This document shows positions 21,930 through 32,566 of a DNA stretch of 64,000 bases, in pieces (within the stretch, counting starts at the first letter, position 1; each line of letters starts with the position of its first letter). This DNA is from Haemaphysalis longicornis (Eukaryota; Arthropoda; Arachnida; Ixodida; Ixodidae). The stretch lies in contig CM023454.1 in NCBI GenBank assembly GCA_013339765.2, positions 38,894,950 through 38,958,949 of the forward strand, written 5' to 3'. The notes below the pieces were generated by a model that made no database searches, was not told the DNA's origin, and worked only from the letters and a program-made list of their open reading frames with translations. A program made the translations under genes and the position numbers.

Positions 21930-23840
21930 TTTATTTATTTCATTGCGGAGTTTTTAAACTCCTAAATATTTCAACGTTTTTTGTCAAGAGGACCTTTGCA
22001 AATAGTTTTTTTTAATTTAATGGTACTATAAATATAAGCCGACAACTATGGTTTTTTGGATTTTTATGCCTCTTTAAAGTATACGGTGGAAACGCATTGT
22101 GGTAGCCATCAAAGAATCTGCTATAAAATTTGGAAACGCCAACTTTGCGCCAATATCATTTAAAACGTCAGACAAGTTTAAACGACATATCACAGACGTT
22201 AATGTAGCTTCCGTTTCATTGTTCTTGTTTTTCAATTTCTGCAAAGTTGGGTATTTGTTCAGAAAAATAGTGATTAAAAAAAAGAATAAAGGTAACTGAT
22301 CCATATTTTTGCACTTAATACGCCAGAAGCCATTTTGTTTTGTACAACATTAGCAAAGAACACATCAATAGTAGTTTTACTAAAAGGGGTTATTCGAGTT
22401 GCCCAGTTTATAAGTCTATCTTAGCTAAACGACAACATAGTGGTGAGAGATTCAATCTGTGCACTCTCGGTTGAAATCAAATCAATATTTGTATCTCCTT
22501 CAAACCCCTAATGTAGATTTGAAAGGGGCAGAAGAACAAAAATTATATCCACTATGTGGAAGACTTTTTTATTGTTCCATCGGGAGGCATGTGCACAATT
22601 GTTAATAAAGTTCTATGCAGTTAACCATTTGTGCTTCATACTCTCTGGTAAGAGAGGAAAACGTTTGGAAGAAGGGAGCAATTCACGCCCACAATCACAT
22701 AAAGAGAAACAGCATCACCTTTTCTTTCTGTTCTAATTAAACCGTTGTTCTTGTAACCCTCAAAAGGACAGAAATCGCTTGTACAAGTGAACTACGTCTC
22801 AGCGCAAACTTATTTCAACTGAAAGTTCACTGAAGAGTAGTTCAAGTTGTTCTGTCATGTTTCTAGGACTATAAGAATTCAAATGAAGCAATGACAAGGC
22901 CTTATGAGTCCGTTTGTTGGCTGATACATACTCTGTAACCAGTCGATTATGCTGAACCATTTATTACAGTAACTCGTTTTTGTTAACCCAGACGAGTAAT
23001 TTATTTTTTACAGATTATCCCAAGAAAATTCTGATATTTGGGGTGCCAGAGTCTTCGCATTTTTTGTAAGCGAATTTTTAGTTCATTTAACCAGCCTAGT
23101 AGGCATGAGCCACAGGAGCCTTTTTCTGTATGGCGTCAGGTTGTCAAAAAACCGCACAGGTGACTCCCTCCCGCTCAGTTTCTGCACTTTTGCCTTCCAT
23201 CCATCTTTCGTGGATTTCTACGTGAACCGAACAATTATTGGGGGCACTTGACAAGAACGTACTCGCAGTCGATGGATGCCATAAATCTCCCCCTCGGTTA
23301 TCTCGCTACGCTGCCGTGATGCCGCAACCTCATTTACTGGAGCTAGCCCATCACGATTGGATTTGGCAGGATTTCCATAAAGTTCGGAAATCAACCTTGT
23401 TTCATATTGTTCTTATTGAATCACCTAATGAGTAAGATGTTTTATTTTCTGAGAAGATTTGGTGTCTACCTTTCCGAGCCGTCCTTCAAGCTCGGCTGTG
23501 ACTTTGTCCTGTTTGTCTATCTTGGCAACAAACTTATCCTACTTGTTGGCCAGTCTCTCCACTGGCTTTTCAATGACACATACTGTTACCTTCGCGCCAG
23601 GGAGGTCATACTCTTGCAAGGTAAGATAGAGTTGTAGTTCCAGTTTTTCACTGATGTTGGACAGTCTTAGTATTAGTGGGACTTTCACACTCAGTATTGT
23701 CAGATGACGCGTCGCTATGTGAGCTCACTGAGGTGGAGCACCTCCACGCGCCTTTGTTTTCGCGAGGCATCTCCTTGAACACTGCACTAGCAATGCCAGA
23801 ACAACCTCCAAAATGGCAAGAGGGTTGAGGCCAGAGCATA
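21930..23840 (-). mobile_element. CR1/Jockey-like LINE relic (LINE-C): ORF1 and endonuclease
   Basis: Minus strand. The ORF1 region begins at MPRENKGAW near 23770 and is broken throughout. The endonuclease has GDAVSLYV near 22700 (GGGVSLYV type), GDTNIDLIS near 22480, INWATRITPFSKTTIDVFF near 22370-22430 and a DQLPLFFFL block near 22290-22310 (SDHLPIFF). Below 22000 the RT is missing and a TTTATTTATTTC run near 21930 resembles the LINE-A 3' tail, suggesting an internal deletion that joined endonuclease to tail. Confidence 0.6.
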
Positions 23841-24010
23841 AAAAGTCATCTTAGCTGTCAATGACTTGATACAAGACAAACAGCCTTCGGGTCGATCATT
23901 CTTTGTTTTTGTTCCAGGCATAGAGCCACTTGGAAAGAGCACTACGGAGGCTGAAGAGACGGCAGAAATTCCATTAATACTACTTGCCTAATAGAAAAAA
24001 AAACACCAAC

Positions 24011-24690
24011 CTGCGAACGTGAAGAAGCCCTTTTGTAGAATGGAGCTGATCCATGCGGTCGGTCTCTACTGCCCCGTTCACAGAATGACGACGACGGTGG
24101 GCGGTTTCCCGCCTGCCGACATGCGCCAGATACGGTGGGCAGAACGTAGTTCCATTGCTGCCTTCTTGCTGATTGTCTCTCAGCCGAAAAATCTATTTCA
24201 CCACGTGAATTGTGACGACAGGGCTCGGTCAGGCATAGCGTTTTTCCTAGGCTTGCGGCGTCGAGAGCTCGTTGACTCAGCTGCACAAGTTGGGAGTATG
24301 AGCCTCCGAAATTTAAGAAGACTTTTTGTTGAACTGAGCCAATTCAGGATTCCTGTCCTGGATTCCTGTTCACGGAGTGACAACGACAGTGGGCCGTTTC
24401 TGCCAGCCGAGATGCGCGGGATACGATGCGCGTAGCGTATTTTTTGTGTTCGCTTCTTCTTGGTCAATTTTTGACTGAAAAAATTAAGTTTGCCACAGAA
24501 AATGTGACAACAGAGCTCGGAGCTTAGTTAGGCAGAGCGTTGTACGTCGGTTTGCTGCGTCGACGGCATGTACACTCAGCTGCACAAATTCTGAGTATGA
24601 ACCTGCAGAATTAAAGAAGGCCGTTTGTATTAAGGAGTCGATTCAAGATGCCTGTATCTGCGGCCCAATTCCGATTTCGACAAGAATGGC
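24011..24690. repeat. Degenerate tandem repeat, about 295-bp period, 2.3 copies
   Basis: A landmark CTGCGAACGTGAAGAAG at 24011 recurs as CTCCGAAATTTAAGAAG at 24304 and CTGCAGAATTAAAGAAGG at 24603, giving periods of 293 and 299 bp. A second landmark, ACTCAGCTGCACAA, occurs near 24276 and 24574. Open frames across it (24019-24435 plus, 24198-24467 minus) appear incidental. No similarity to the LINE-A monomers was noticed. Confidence 0.75.
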
Positions 24691-24699
24691 CCTGCTCGG

Positions 24700-27600
24700 C
24701 CCAATATATATGCCGATCACGCATGCCTAGGAAAGACGTTCTCCTAGTCAGCTGGTGCTAGGTGGTCTTTTCCACATAGGCAGCCCGCGCATGTTCATTG
24801 ACCGCGTCGTTTCCGGTGCTCTGACCGGTGATATCAAGGACCCCGAGCAATGATGTCCAGGAATGCTTGTGACCATTGCTTGTGAACGTGGCTTGTAGAA
24901 ACGTTGCTTGTGACCGAAGATAGCAAGGAATACCCTATGAAAAATTCGGTCTGTTCTTGCCCGACGACTCCTTGCCCTCCTCAAGTGCGGAAAACAATAC
25001 GCAAATGGAAACGTTGCCAAGACGGAGACGGCACTCTAGGAGAGTTTTGAGTGGAGGAGCTCACACGATCTCCAGCACCGAGCTATTAAACTCCCCCAAA
25101 TTGGCAACATTGTCGAGCCCTAAGAGGGTGCGCTAGACCCGAAGAGCACGTATACATTATGGACTTCAGGATTTGAACAGCACGCTTCAGCAACATTCTG
25201 AACTGCTCAATTCCCAGTACCACTTTCTCTGAACAGTTCCGTGCGTGAGGACCTAGACCACTAGAGTTCATCACCTGAATCGCAGTGAAATGAGCATAAT
25301 TCGGGCAAGGGCCCAAGCTCACCCGCAAATCGCGCCTCCAGTGCTGTCACCCAGAATGCGGGTTACGAAAAGCCTGGGCTCTCGAAATGATGGCAATTCG
25401 CCCCCAAGCACAGTCATCACCCCGCCAGTCCAAATCGTGGCAGCTGATCCTTACAACAGTGTTCTTCGTCATTCAGCCTTTATTTCAAACATTTCGTGCT
25501 GCAAGCCGACCCAGGCAACTCATAGAGACGCTGCAGTCTGATCGTGTGTCAACGGTTGAGTCAACAGCTGCCATTCTGTTCAGCAAAATACAACGTCTGA
25601 CCTCGTGATTCGAGCGCAGCACACGGGCGACGCACCAGCACAAATTTCATTTCTATAAACACGGTCTTGTCCTGAACATTGTTGTCGCCCTTGTGGTATG
25701 TCCTGACATGTTCAGTCTTTCTTAGCTCCACACGCCTTTTTTCTTGTCTGTGACTGCTGCCATTTCGTCGTAGTGCTGCTTGTTTTCTGCATAGTTTTGC
25801 ATTGAACTGCCTGTTATAAGTGGCCAGTTTTGTAATCTGCTACTGATAACCGGAAATTCCCTCACGGTGGACCTTCACACATTGGCGGTTCGTAAGTGTG
25901 TGGACGGTGTTAACATAGACGCCATCCAGCACGGGCCTGGTGGGAGAGCCCCTGCTCGTGCCTTGTGCTTGGGCAGCTGCTCCACATCAGCCCAGTGAAT
26001 GGGGACCGGCCCTCGGGCTGACTTTGTGCGTAGCATTTGCGACCATGGTTTCTAACAGGCTTCAACCAACACCCGGTTATTTCCTGACCAAAAAGACTCT
26101 TCCAAATACTTTATTTGCTCGTAATTTCTGTGTTTCTAACCAGAAAGTGATGTAAAATCACTGACATCCATTGAAAATTTCAGGGAACATGTCCGGGAAA
26201 TTACAAAAAAAACAAAAGGTCCAGAAGCATATGATTATCAGGAATACCTTATATGCCAGTTCGAAAATATTTTTTATGTTACTATGCAATATGTCAATTT
26301 GAAATCGCCATTAAAAGTGGCACCTTTAGATTTCCATGGACACTTTTCTTCAGATTACATAGACACTTGAAGAGCGATAGCTTGCCTTATAATTGACATT
26401 GTCCATAAAGGTCCGCTGCAAATTTTTCTGCTTTTAAAACGTGCGTTGGCCTTGAACAGAGGCACGCCTCGAACAGCTGCTTTAAATTTTAGAATCGCCT
26501 AGGAATTGCGATCAAAAAAGGGTTGATGAATACACAACTTCATCGCGAATAACCTGAGTAGAGCCTAAACTGTGGCCATCTGGGTGACGGTGCAAAGCCC
26601 GGGTCCCTGATGAATGTATCAGGTTGTCAAATAACTCAAAAACACGCCTTATATTATAGCGTAAAGTCGAAGTCCCTAATGGGACAATGTGCATCTTGAC
26701 GTGGCCTCCTACCCTGATTGTCCCAACACTTTCGTCATGCTTTCTGCTTCCGCTTACGTGCTGGCTGTAACCCATGAATCGTCGGCGTGCCCTTAGTTTT
26801 ATCAATTAGAACAATAAAGACTGTACCGGAAACCCACACCAGCCGATATTGTGGGCTAACAGAGGACCCCGGCTAGCTTTGCTAGAGAAGGCTACGCGCC
26901 GTACCCTACCCCTGCGGAATCCGAAGACTCACGCACAGGTTCGGGTACTCACATGCGGTAGACAGGCTCCCGCAATCCAAAGTGAGGATTTATTTCCTGG
27001 CAGATACAGGGCATACACCAGACAACACGACTATCGCTTGCGGGGATACAGTGGCTCCTGCAGCTTGCTCAAACCGAGGGACTCAGACCTCGATATTCGT
27101 CATCACCGCCGCGCAAGCAGGGCAGGCATCCCGTGTGACCAATGAGGGCAGAATCTCTCAACAGAGCCCGTGGAGCAAACTGGATTCCCAGTTATCGGGG
27201 CATTCGGAGTAGGCACTGCCGAGCCAACCGATTCCGACCAAATCGCCCAGTCGGCTCCCGGCGGAATGCTCGTTCGTCCTGCAGGTCAGCTCGGAGGGGA
27301 GAGGAGGTCTGCCTCAGGTCGGGGAGAGGCTGGTGCAAAGGAAGGTGACAAACTGCTCCTCCTTTCCTCGCGCCCTCGCGCACACTTTCGCGGAGAGCCA
27401 GTTCGGTGCGTCGCGCGGGGTGATGAAGAGGACACGACCTAGGTGACGCGCTGGCTGCCTAAAATTGCGGCTTCTGGTTCGCGAAGACATGTGCAGGAGA
27501 GGCGTAGGAAAAGAAGGGTCCCCACAGTATTTAACAGCTGCATTTTAAAACCTCTAAGCAACTTCGTGCAAAGGTACTAACCCTAACCATTTTCCTTTGG

Positions 27601-27829
27601 AAACTGAGCTTTTACAAAATTCACTCTTGCAATACATTCAATTGTTCTTATCTTTCCAAGACGACAGCAGGCGATGCACTATCTGATGGTCGCAGTGCAA
27701 CCATCAGTGCAACCATTTGAATCTTACAGCGCTGCATCAGACATCACATAGGAATAGTAGAAGTTCAAGCAAAAAAGGTTCGCCCTTATAGACCTATACA
27801 TACCATTTGAGATTATTTCGGAAAGCAAA
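24700..27829. other. No feature recognised
   Basis: About 3.1 kb of unique-looking sequence. 26850-27450 is GC rich with overlapping frames in several phases on both strands and no recognisable motif. The rest is AT richer. I find no RT, integrase, transposase or host-gene motif and no splice-supported exon I would defend. Confidence 0.4.
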
Positions 27830-29735
27830 GGTCAAACAAGCCGTCGTTTGCGAGAGAAATAAAAACAGTCATAAATAAGAGAAAACTAGTGTTCAAGAAG
27901 CATAGAGCACATAACGAGCTGGATCTTTTGGCCAGCCTTGAGCGGCTGGGCGATCTAATAAAGTGTAAACTTAAATCTGCAAATTAATAAGTTCTTTCAC
28001 TCTTCAGGCTCAAAAATTAAAAATAACGCGAAAGAATTCTGGAAACTGGTGAAGACCAACCCTAAAGTTGATACAGGTAATCTGCCACTCACGTTTGATA
28101 ACAACGCTGTTCTTAATAATATTGATAAGGCAAAATGCTTTAACGAGGATTTTGAATGTGTGTTTTCAAAATCTCAACCTCGCAATTTCCCTCTTGTGCA
28201 TACCCAGTACTTCACCCTATGTCTGAAATTTTCGTTGATTGTTACGGAGTACTCAGGCTTTTTCAAAATATAAAACAAAACTCAGCACAAGGCCCTGATG
28301 GAAATCCGAATCTTGTCCTTAAATCCTGCGGTTCGGTCATATCTAAGTATTTAACACTTTTGTATAACTTATCCGTTTCAAGTTCAACACTACCGCAGGA
28401 TTGGAAGATCGGAAATGTGGTGCCCATTCACAAGACTGGAAATCGAGATTTGAATCCAAACTTTTGACCTATCTCATTGACTAGTGTTTGTTGCAAGACG
28501 CTCGAACACATCAGGAAGGGTCTTCCTGATAACACTGCCACCGAATCTAAGCACGACGCATTCCTACCCTTCTTCATGCTCACTTTTTTTCTAATACTGT
28601 ACCAATCTGTTATTACTGTGTTATGTGAACATTGTGTTTTGCACTTTTTGCATCAAGTGTCTGTTGACCCTTGCGAGCTTTTAATCTTGAATGTGGGGAA
28701 TTTTAGTCTTGCATCATGCAAGATATAGCACACATGATCGTTGTATTTTGCTTTTCTCTAAATGCGTATTTATAGCTAATATCTTGTATACTGTTTTCTT
28801 GGATGGAGGTTGTTTGCGGTGCCTTTTTGAAAACCTTGCTAATTTCGCACTTTTCTTATGTACCCCCCTTAATCAATCCCCTGCCAGGGCCTGTGAGGTA
28901 CTTTAAATAAATAAATAAATAATATATTGAGATATTTTTAACCATCTCCAAAAGAACAACTTCTTTATCGATTACCAACACGGGTTTAGGTCAGGCCGAT
29001 CATGCACCACTCAACTAACAAATGTTTCGCACGATTTATTTAAATCTTTGTATAAAGGCGTACAAACAAACTTTGTACAGTTTGATTTTCAGAAAGCTTT
29101 CGACAAAGTTTCTCACAGCCTCCTCTTACACAAACTGTCTTTTCGTGGCTTACCAAACAATATTCTTTGCTGGCTTCAAATTATCTTACTGGTCGATCCC
29201 AAAACGTTTTAATTATTGGTGTTGAATCAACAAACGTTCCTGTGTCATCTGGTATACCGCAACGGTCAGCACATGGACCACTTTTATTTCTGATTTATAT
29301 CAATGACATTGGTTAGAGCATAACGTAAAGTATAAGTCTATGTGCAGACGACTGCGTTCTGTACAGGGAAATCCGAGGTGATGATGATAGGCTGGCGTTA
29401 CAAACTGACTTAAACAAAATCTGTTTTTGGTGCAGCCAGTGGCTCATGTCCCCTAAACGTATCTGTATGCAAACATATTCTATTTTCCCAGAAACGCAAA
29501 CTATTTCATACAAAATATAATCTGGGTAACGAAGCTATCTCTCAGGTAACCCACGCAAAATATTTAGGAGTCACATTTTCTTGCGACGTGACATAGAATG
29601 AACACATAGAATCAATAACCACAAAAGCAGCGCGCACGCTTAACTTCATTGAGAGAATTTTTAGGCAGGCTCCGCAGGCTGTAAGAGACCTTCTATATAG
29701 CACAAATATCCGTCCTATGTCGTTAATCTTGAGAA
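27830..29735 (+). mobile_element. CR1/Jockey-like LINE (LINE-D), ORF2 RT region, plus strand
   Basis: Pre-RT linker with REIKTVINKRKLVFKKHRAHN (27850-27910) and NNAKEFWKLVKTNPK (28025-28070), then GPDGNPNLVLKSC (28291-28330), LPQDWKIGNVVPIHKTGN (28390-28445) and PISLTSVCCKTLEHI up to 28513. A 0.4-kb insertion intervenes, then NNFFIDYQHGFRSGRSCTTQL, FDFQKAFDKVSHSLLLHKL (29081-29137), SGIPQRSAHGPLLFLIYIND near 29250-29310, ADDCVLYREI near 29345-29370 with both catalytic Asp, and KYLGVTFSCDV near 29560. Stops occur at 28466, 29314 and elsewhere. Truncated at both ends. Confidence 0.8.
28514..28922 (+). mobile_element. 5'-truncated LINE 3' end nested inside LINE-D RT
   Basis: The RT reading CKTLEHI stops at 28513 and its continuation (IEIF, then NHLQKNNFF) begins at about 28923. 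The intervening 0.4 kb has no RT motif and ends in AAATAAATAAATAAATAA, the same tail type as LINE-A. This is a typical short 5'-truncated LINE insertion. Confidence 0.65.
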
Positions 29736-29764
29736 ATTAATTATGCTGGCGTATAATAAAACCT

Positions 29765-30530
29765 TTGGGTGACTTTGTTTAGGGCACCTGGCCACTTAGG
29801 CATCGGCGGGAATGAACTGGCGGATGAAATGGCCGCCAGTGCTGCACTCCAAAACACAATAAACATAACAACACTACCTTACTTAGAACTCAAGCCCCAC
29901 TTATACTACAACCTTCTTAAAACTAGGAAAGCGGACTGGAGCGAACAGACAGACAACAAACTACACGTAATAAAACCCCACTTGCGACAATACACTACTG
30001 ACTAAGACAAAAGGCACACTACAGTTAGCTAGGATACGGATAGGCCATAGACATGTGATGCACTAGCACCTGAGCACGGTATCTCCAAGACCCCTGTGTA
30101 GCTGGTGTTGGGAGGGCCTATCCATGATACACATCCTAATTTAATGCAAGGCACTCGGCATTACACGATGCAAACCCTTCAGAGAAGTCTACAGACAACA
30201 TATTCAATACATACGTCATACTTTTTAGGGGACGATGCCATGTTTTCTGTTTAGCGCACGTGTAAATTCCTTTCAGAAGATGACTTCTTACAGCTGATGT
30301 GATACCACACATAGTTTCACTCCTGGTCCTATACACCAGCCACCTTATTTCTTTTAACCACTCTTTGTCTCCATCTACGCCCTTTATACCAGCCGTGCTC
30401 CGTCTCTAATTGATTTTATTCGTGTGTTCTCTAACCAATTTTAATTGTCGCCTATTCATCAAAACACTTTCTTGGCGCTCTTTGCTCTAGCTGGCCTTGA
30501 GCCATTAACGTTCAAACATCATCATTATCA
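29765..30530 (+). mobile_element. I-type LINE 3' fragment (RNase H and Cys-rich tail)
   Basis: RAPGHLGIGGNELADEMAAS at 29785-29845 is RNase H (VPGHxGIxGNExAD). Near 30060-30120 it continues with a degenerate HLSTVSPRPLCSWCWEG and HILIQC, matching the C-terminal Cys domain of the copy at 13655-19146. The 3' end has GCTGGCCTTGAGCCATT and TCATCATTATCA near 30490-30529, the counterpart of GCTGGCCTTGCACCA and the CATCATCAT tail of the other copy. Same family, opposite strand, 5' truncated. Confidence 0.75.
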
Positions 30531-30719
30531 GTGATTATGACAATATGTATGGCTGAAGACATTCAAATTTGTTTAGTTTTAGATTTTTATTTATGTGAAG
30601 ATTGTAGTTCCTGCATTCATGTTTCTGGCATGCAAGTCTGGATTACCTTACTAAATCGTAGCGATTATGTCCAATTTAGTCACCCTTACAACTTGACTCT
30701 CTTTGTTTAAAGGCACTCA

Positions 30720-31140
30720 CCTGTAATAGAACTCTCTTTCCAAAAGAGTCTGGCGACAACCGTTCCAGGGGTCACCGAATAGTGAACAACAACTGCTTTG
30801 TTTGTATTTATATTATTGCCAAGACTCCGTTTTATGTACTCCATCCTATTCTTCTTCGACTATTGGTTGGACAGAGTCTCGGGACTCTCTTTGAAAAGGA
30901 GTAATGGATGCTCTTATTATAAGGGCCACTAAGTAGTCAACTGAACTCTCCTTGATGACCTCGTGACTACACCTTATGGTGATAAAGTCATGGTGACTGC
31001 ACCTTATGGAGTCCAGCAAACGCTTGACTTTGGTCACACCTGTAGACCCAAGAGTCTCTGGACTCTTTTTAAAAAGTCTGGTGATCCTCCAACGAAGGGG
31101 CCAGTGAATGACTCTCTAAAAGAATTTAGTATGGATTCCT
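30720..31140. repeat. Stem-loop and short tandem motifs, unclassified
   Basis: Two related hairpins, AGAGTC-TCGG-GACTCT (30873-30888) and AAGAGTC-TCTG-GACTCTT (31050-31067), the second followed by TTTTTAAAAA. A 30-bp direct duplication starts at 30963 and 30993 (GTGACTACACCTTATGG / GTGACTGCACCTTATGG). GACTCTCT words recur at 30884 and 31110. Possibly a decayed MITE. Confidence 0.45.
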
Positions 31141-31159
31141 TTTTTAGTATAGGGTAGTA

Positions 31160-31650
31160 ATAATTGCTTGAGAGTTCCTCGCAAATATTTTATTCCCAAG
31201 CCTTGTGGTCTGTAGTTCTGTTCTTAAGCGGTGTTTTCAAGTGTTCTGTCAACTCGCTTACCAAGACAAGTTCGTCCGCAAAGCCGAAATGCAAAAGTAT
31301 TCTTCGTTTAACTGCAATACATGCTTACACAGGGAAGCGTGCCGAACACCCTTTGTAACGTAGCTGTGAACAGTTTTCAGAAGATGCTTTCGTACTCTCT
31401 TACCAATCGCAACTTCGTCGCTTGGCTTCTGAACGATTATTCGGTCCGTACATCCTACATTTATGTCGTGTTGGAGTCTCCTGTTCTACTTGCTCTTTCA
31501 ATGCTTCCAGTATTGCTGCGCCGTTCAATGAATCCGATGCATTTTAAGGGTCTATGAATGTCATGTACTGCAATTCAATAAAACCAGTGCAATATTCTAT
31601 CATTTTATTGACGACGTGGATGTGTACTATAGTTGAGTGTTCTTCTTTTA
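31160..31650 (-). mobile_element. RTE-clade LINE relic (RTE-2)
   Basis: Minus strand. LQYMTFIDP then a stop, then ASDSLNGAAILEALKEQVEQ at 31480-31575 corresponds to the FxDYxKAFDSVExxAVLxALxxQG block of RTE RT. LHFGFADELVLVSELTEHL near 31230-31290 is the active-site block, with FADE instead of FADD. Short and broken by stops. Confidence 0.65.
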
Positions 31651-31936
31651 ATGCCGCGGGTTCTCTGGTTTGACAAGAATGTGGGCTCTCCTTTGTTCGG
31701 CCAACTAATAATTTGCTAAACAGTTGTATATAGCAGAGCGCACACTTATGGGTCTCTACTAATTACCGTCTATGGCGTTCCTTTACTTGGGAATCAAGAA
31801 CCTGTTTGCGTTTTTCAAATATATGCGCATTGTTAGAGTCCTTGCACTTTTTCTAAATATCATAGTAAGCTATTCTGGTAAAATATATTAACATGCTCAT
31901 TTGCATTTTCAATCGATCTTCAGACTTTTTGCATCG

Positions 31937-32428
31937 TCATGGCAACCACTTTACTTCACCCTTTGTTATTATTAGAACTTCATGAGCCGAGCCTGTCCTC
32001 CTAAACGTTTCGCCGGCTGTAATGTCGGAGCAATGTAGCCTGGTGTAGGGTAATTCTAATGCGTTTATTTTGTCTCCATGCTCTGTTGCAGGGTGACAAC
32101 TTATGCTGCTCGTGTTTACTTCATAAATTCTGGCTTTGTCAGTAGCCACATTATACTTTGTTGTATAAAGCTTCCTCCTATTTCTACTGTTTGTTAAATA
32201 TCTTCCACGTTGCACACGCGGATATCGTCCATTTTGAGTCACTTTGTAATTTTTGACAGCTAGGTTAACACAATCTGATCCAGCTACCTGTAAACTTTTA
32301 TGTGCAAACATTTCATAATTAGTTCCTTCACTTTCTGAGTTCAATTTGCAGTTTGATTCGTACATACTCCTTTGTCTCAGAGCTGCTCCACATTCTTTGA
32401 TTGATGATTTAAGGTTGTTATTTAGCAT
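31937..32428 (-). CDS. Unrecognised 163-codon open frame
   Basis: An uninterrupted minus-strand frame, MLNNNLKSSIKEC to KGEVKWLP, basic and Asn/Ser rich. No domain, signal peptide or membrane helix is recognised. It starts within a few bases of the inferred 3' end of the SGNH LINE and lies between it and RTE-2. AT-rich DNA with a 163-codon frame is less likely by chance than a GC-rich one, so it may be a fragment of an unknown element or gene. Confidence 0.3.
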   Translation of the reverse strand: MLNNNLKSSIKECGAALRQRSMYESNCKLNSESEGTNYEMFAHKSLQVAGSDCVNLAVKNYKVTQNGRYPRVQRGRYLTNSRNRRKLYTTKYNVATDKARIYEVNTSSISCHPATEHGDKINALELPYTRLHCSDITAGETFRRTGSAHEVLIITKGEVKWLP

Positions 32429-32566
32429 GTGTACTCCTTGATTTGATGGTGAAGATGATTAGTGCCTCTTTCTTTGAATCTGGGCGTCGGCTGTCGGTAA
32501 CCGACTTGCCTGTTTTATAAAGCATACATGCCCCATGCTCGCTGTTCTAAATTCTCAACCGTTTAA

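Noticed and set aside
24019..24435. 138-codon plus ORF as a gene
   Set aside because: It lies wholly inside the 295-bp tandem array, a 89-codon minus frame overlaps it, and no domain is seen.
26849..27442. Overlapping plus-strand ORFs in GC-rich DNA as a gag or host exon
   Set aside because: Three phases are open at once, as expected from base composition. No zinc knuckle, capsid or other motif is seen.
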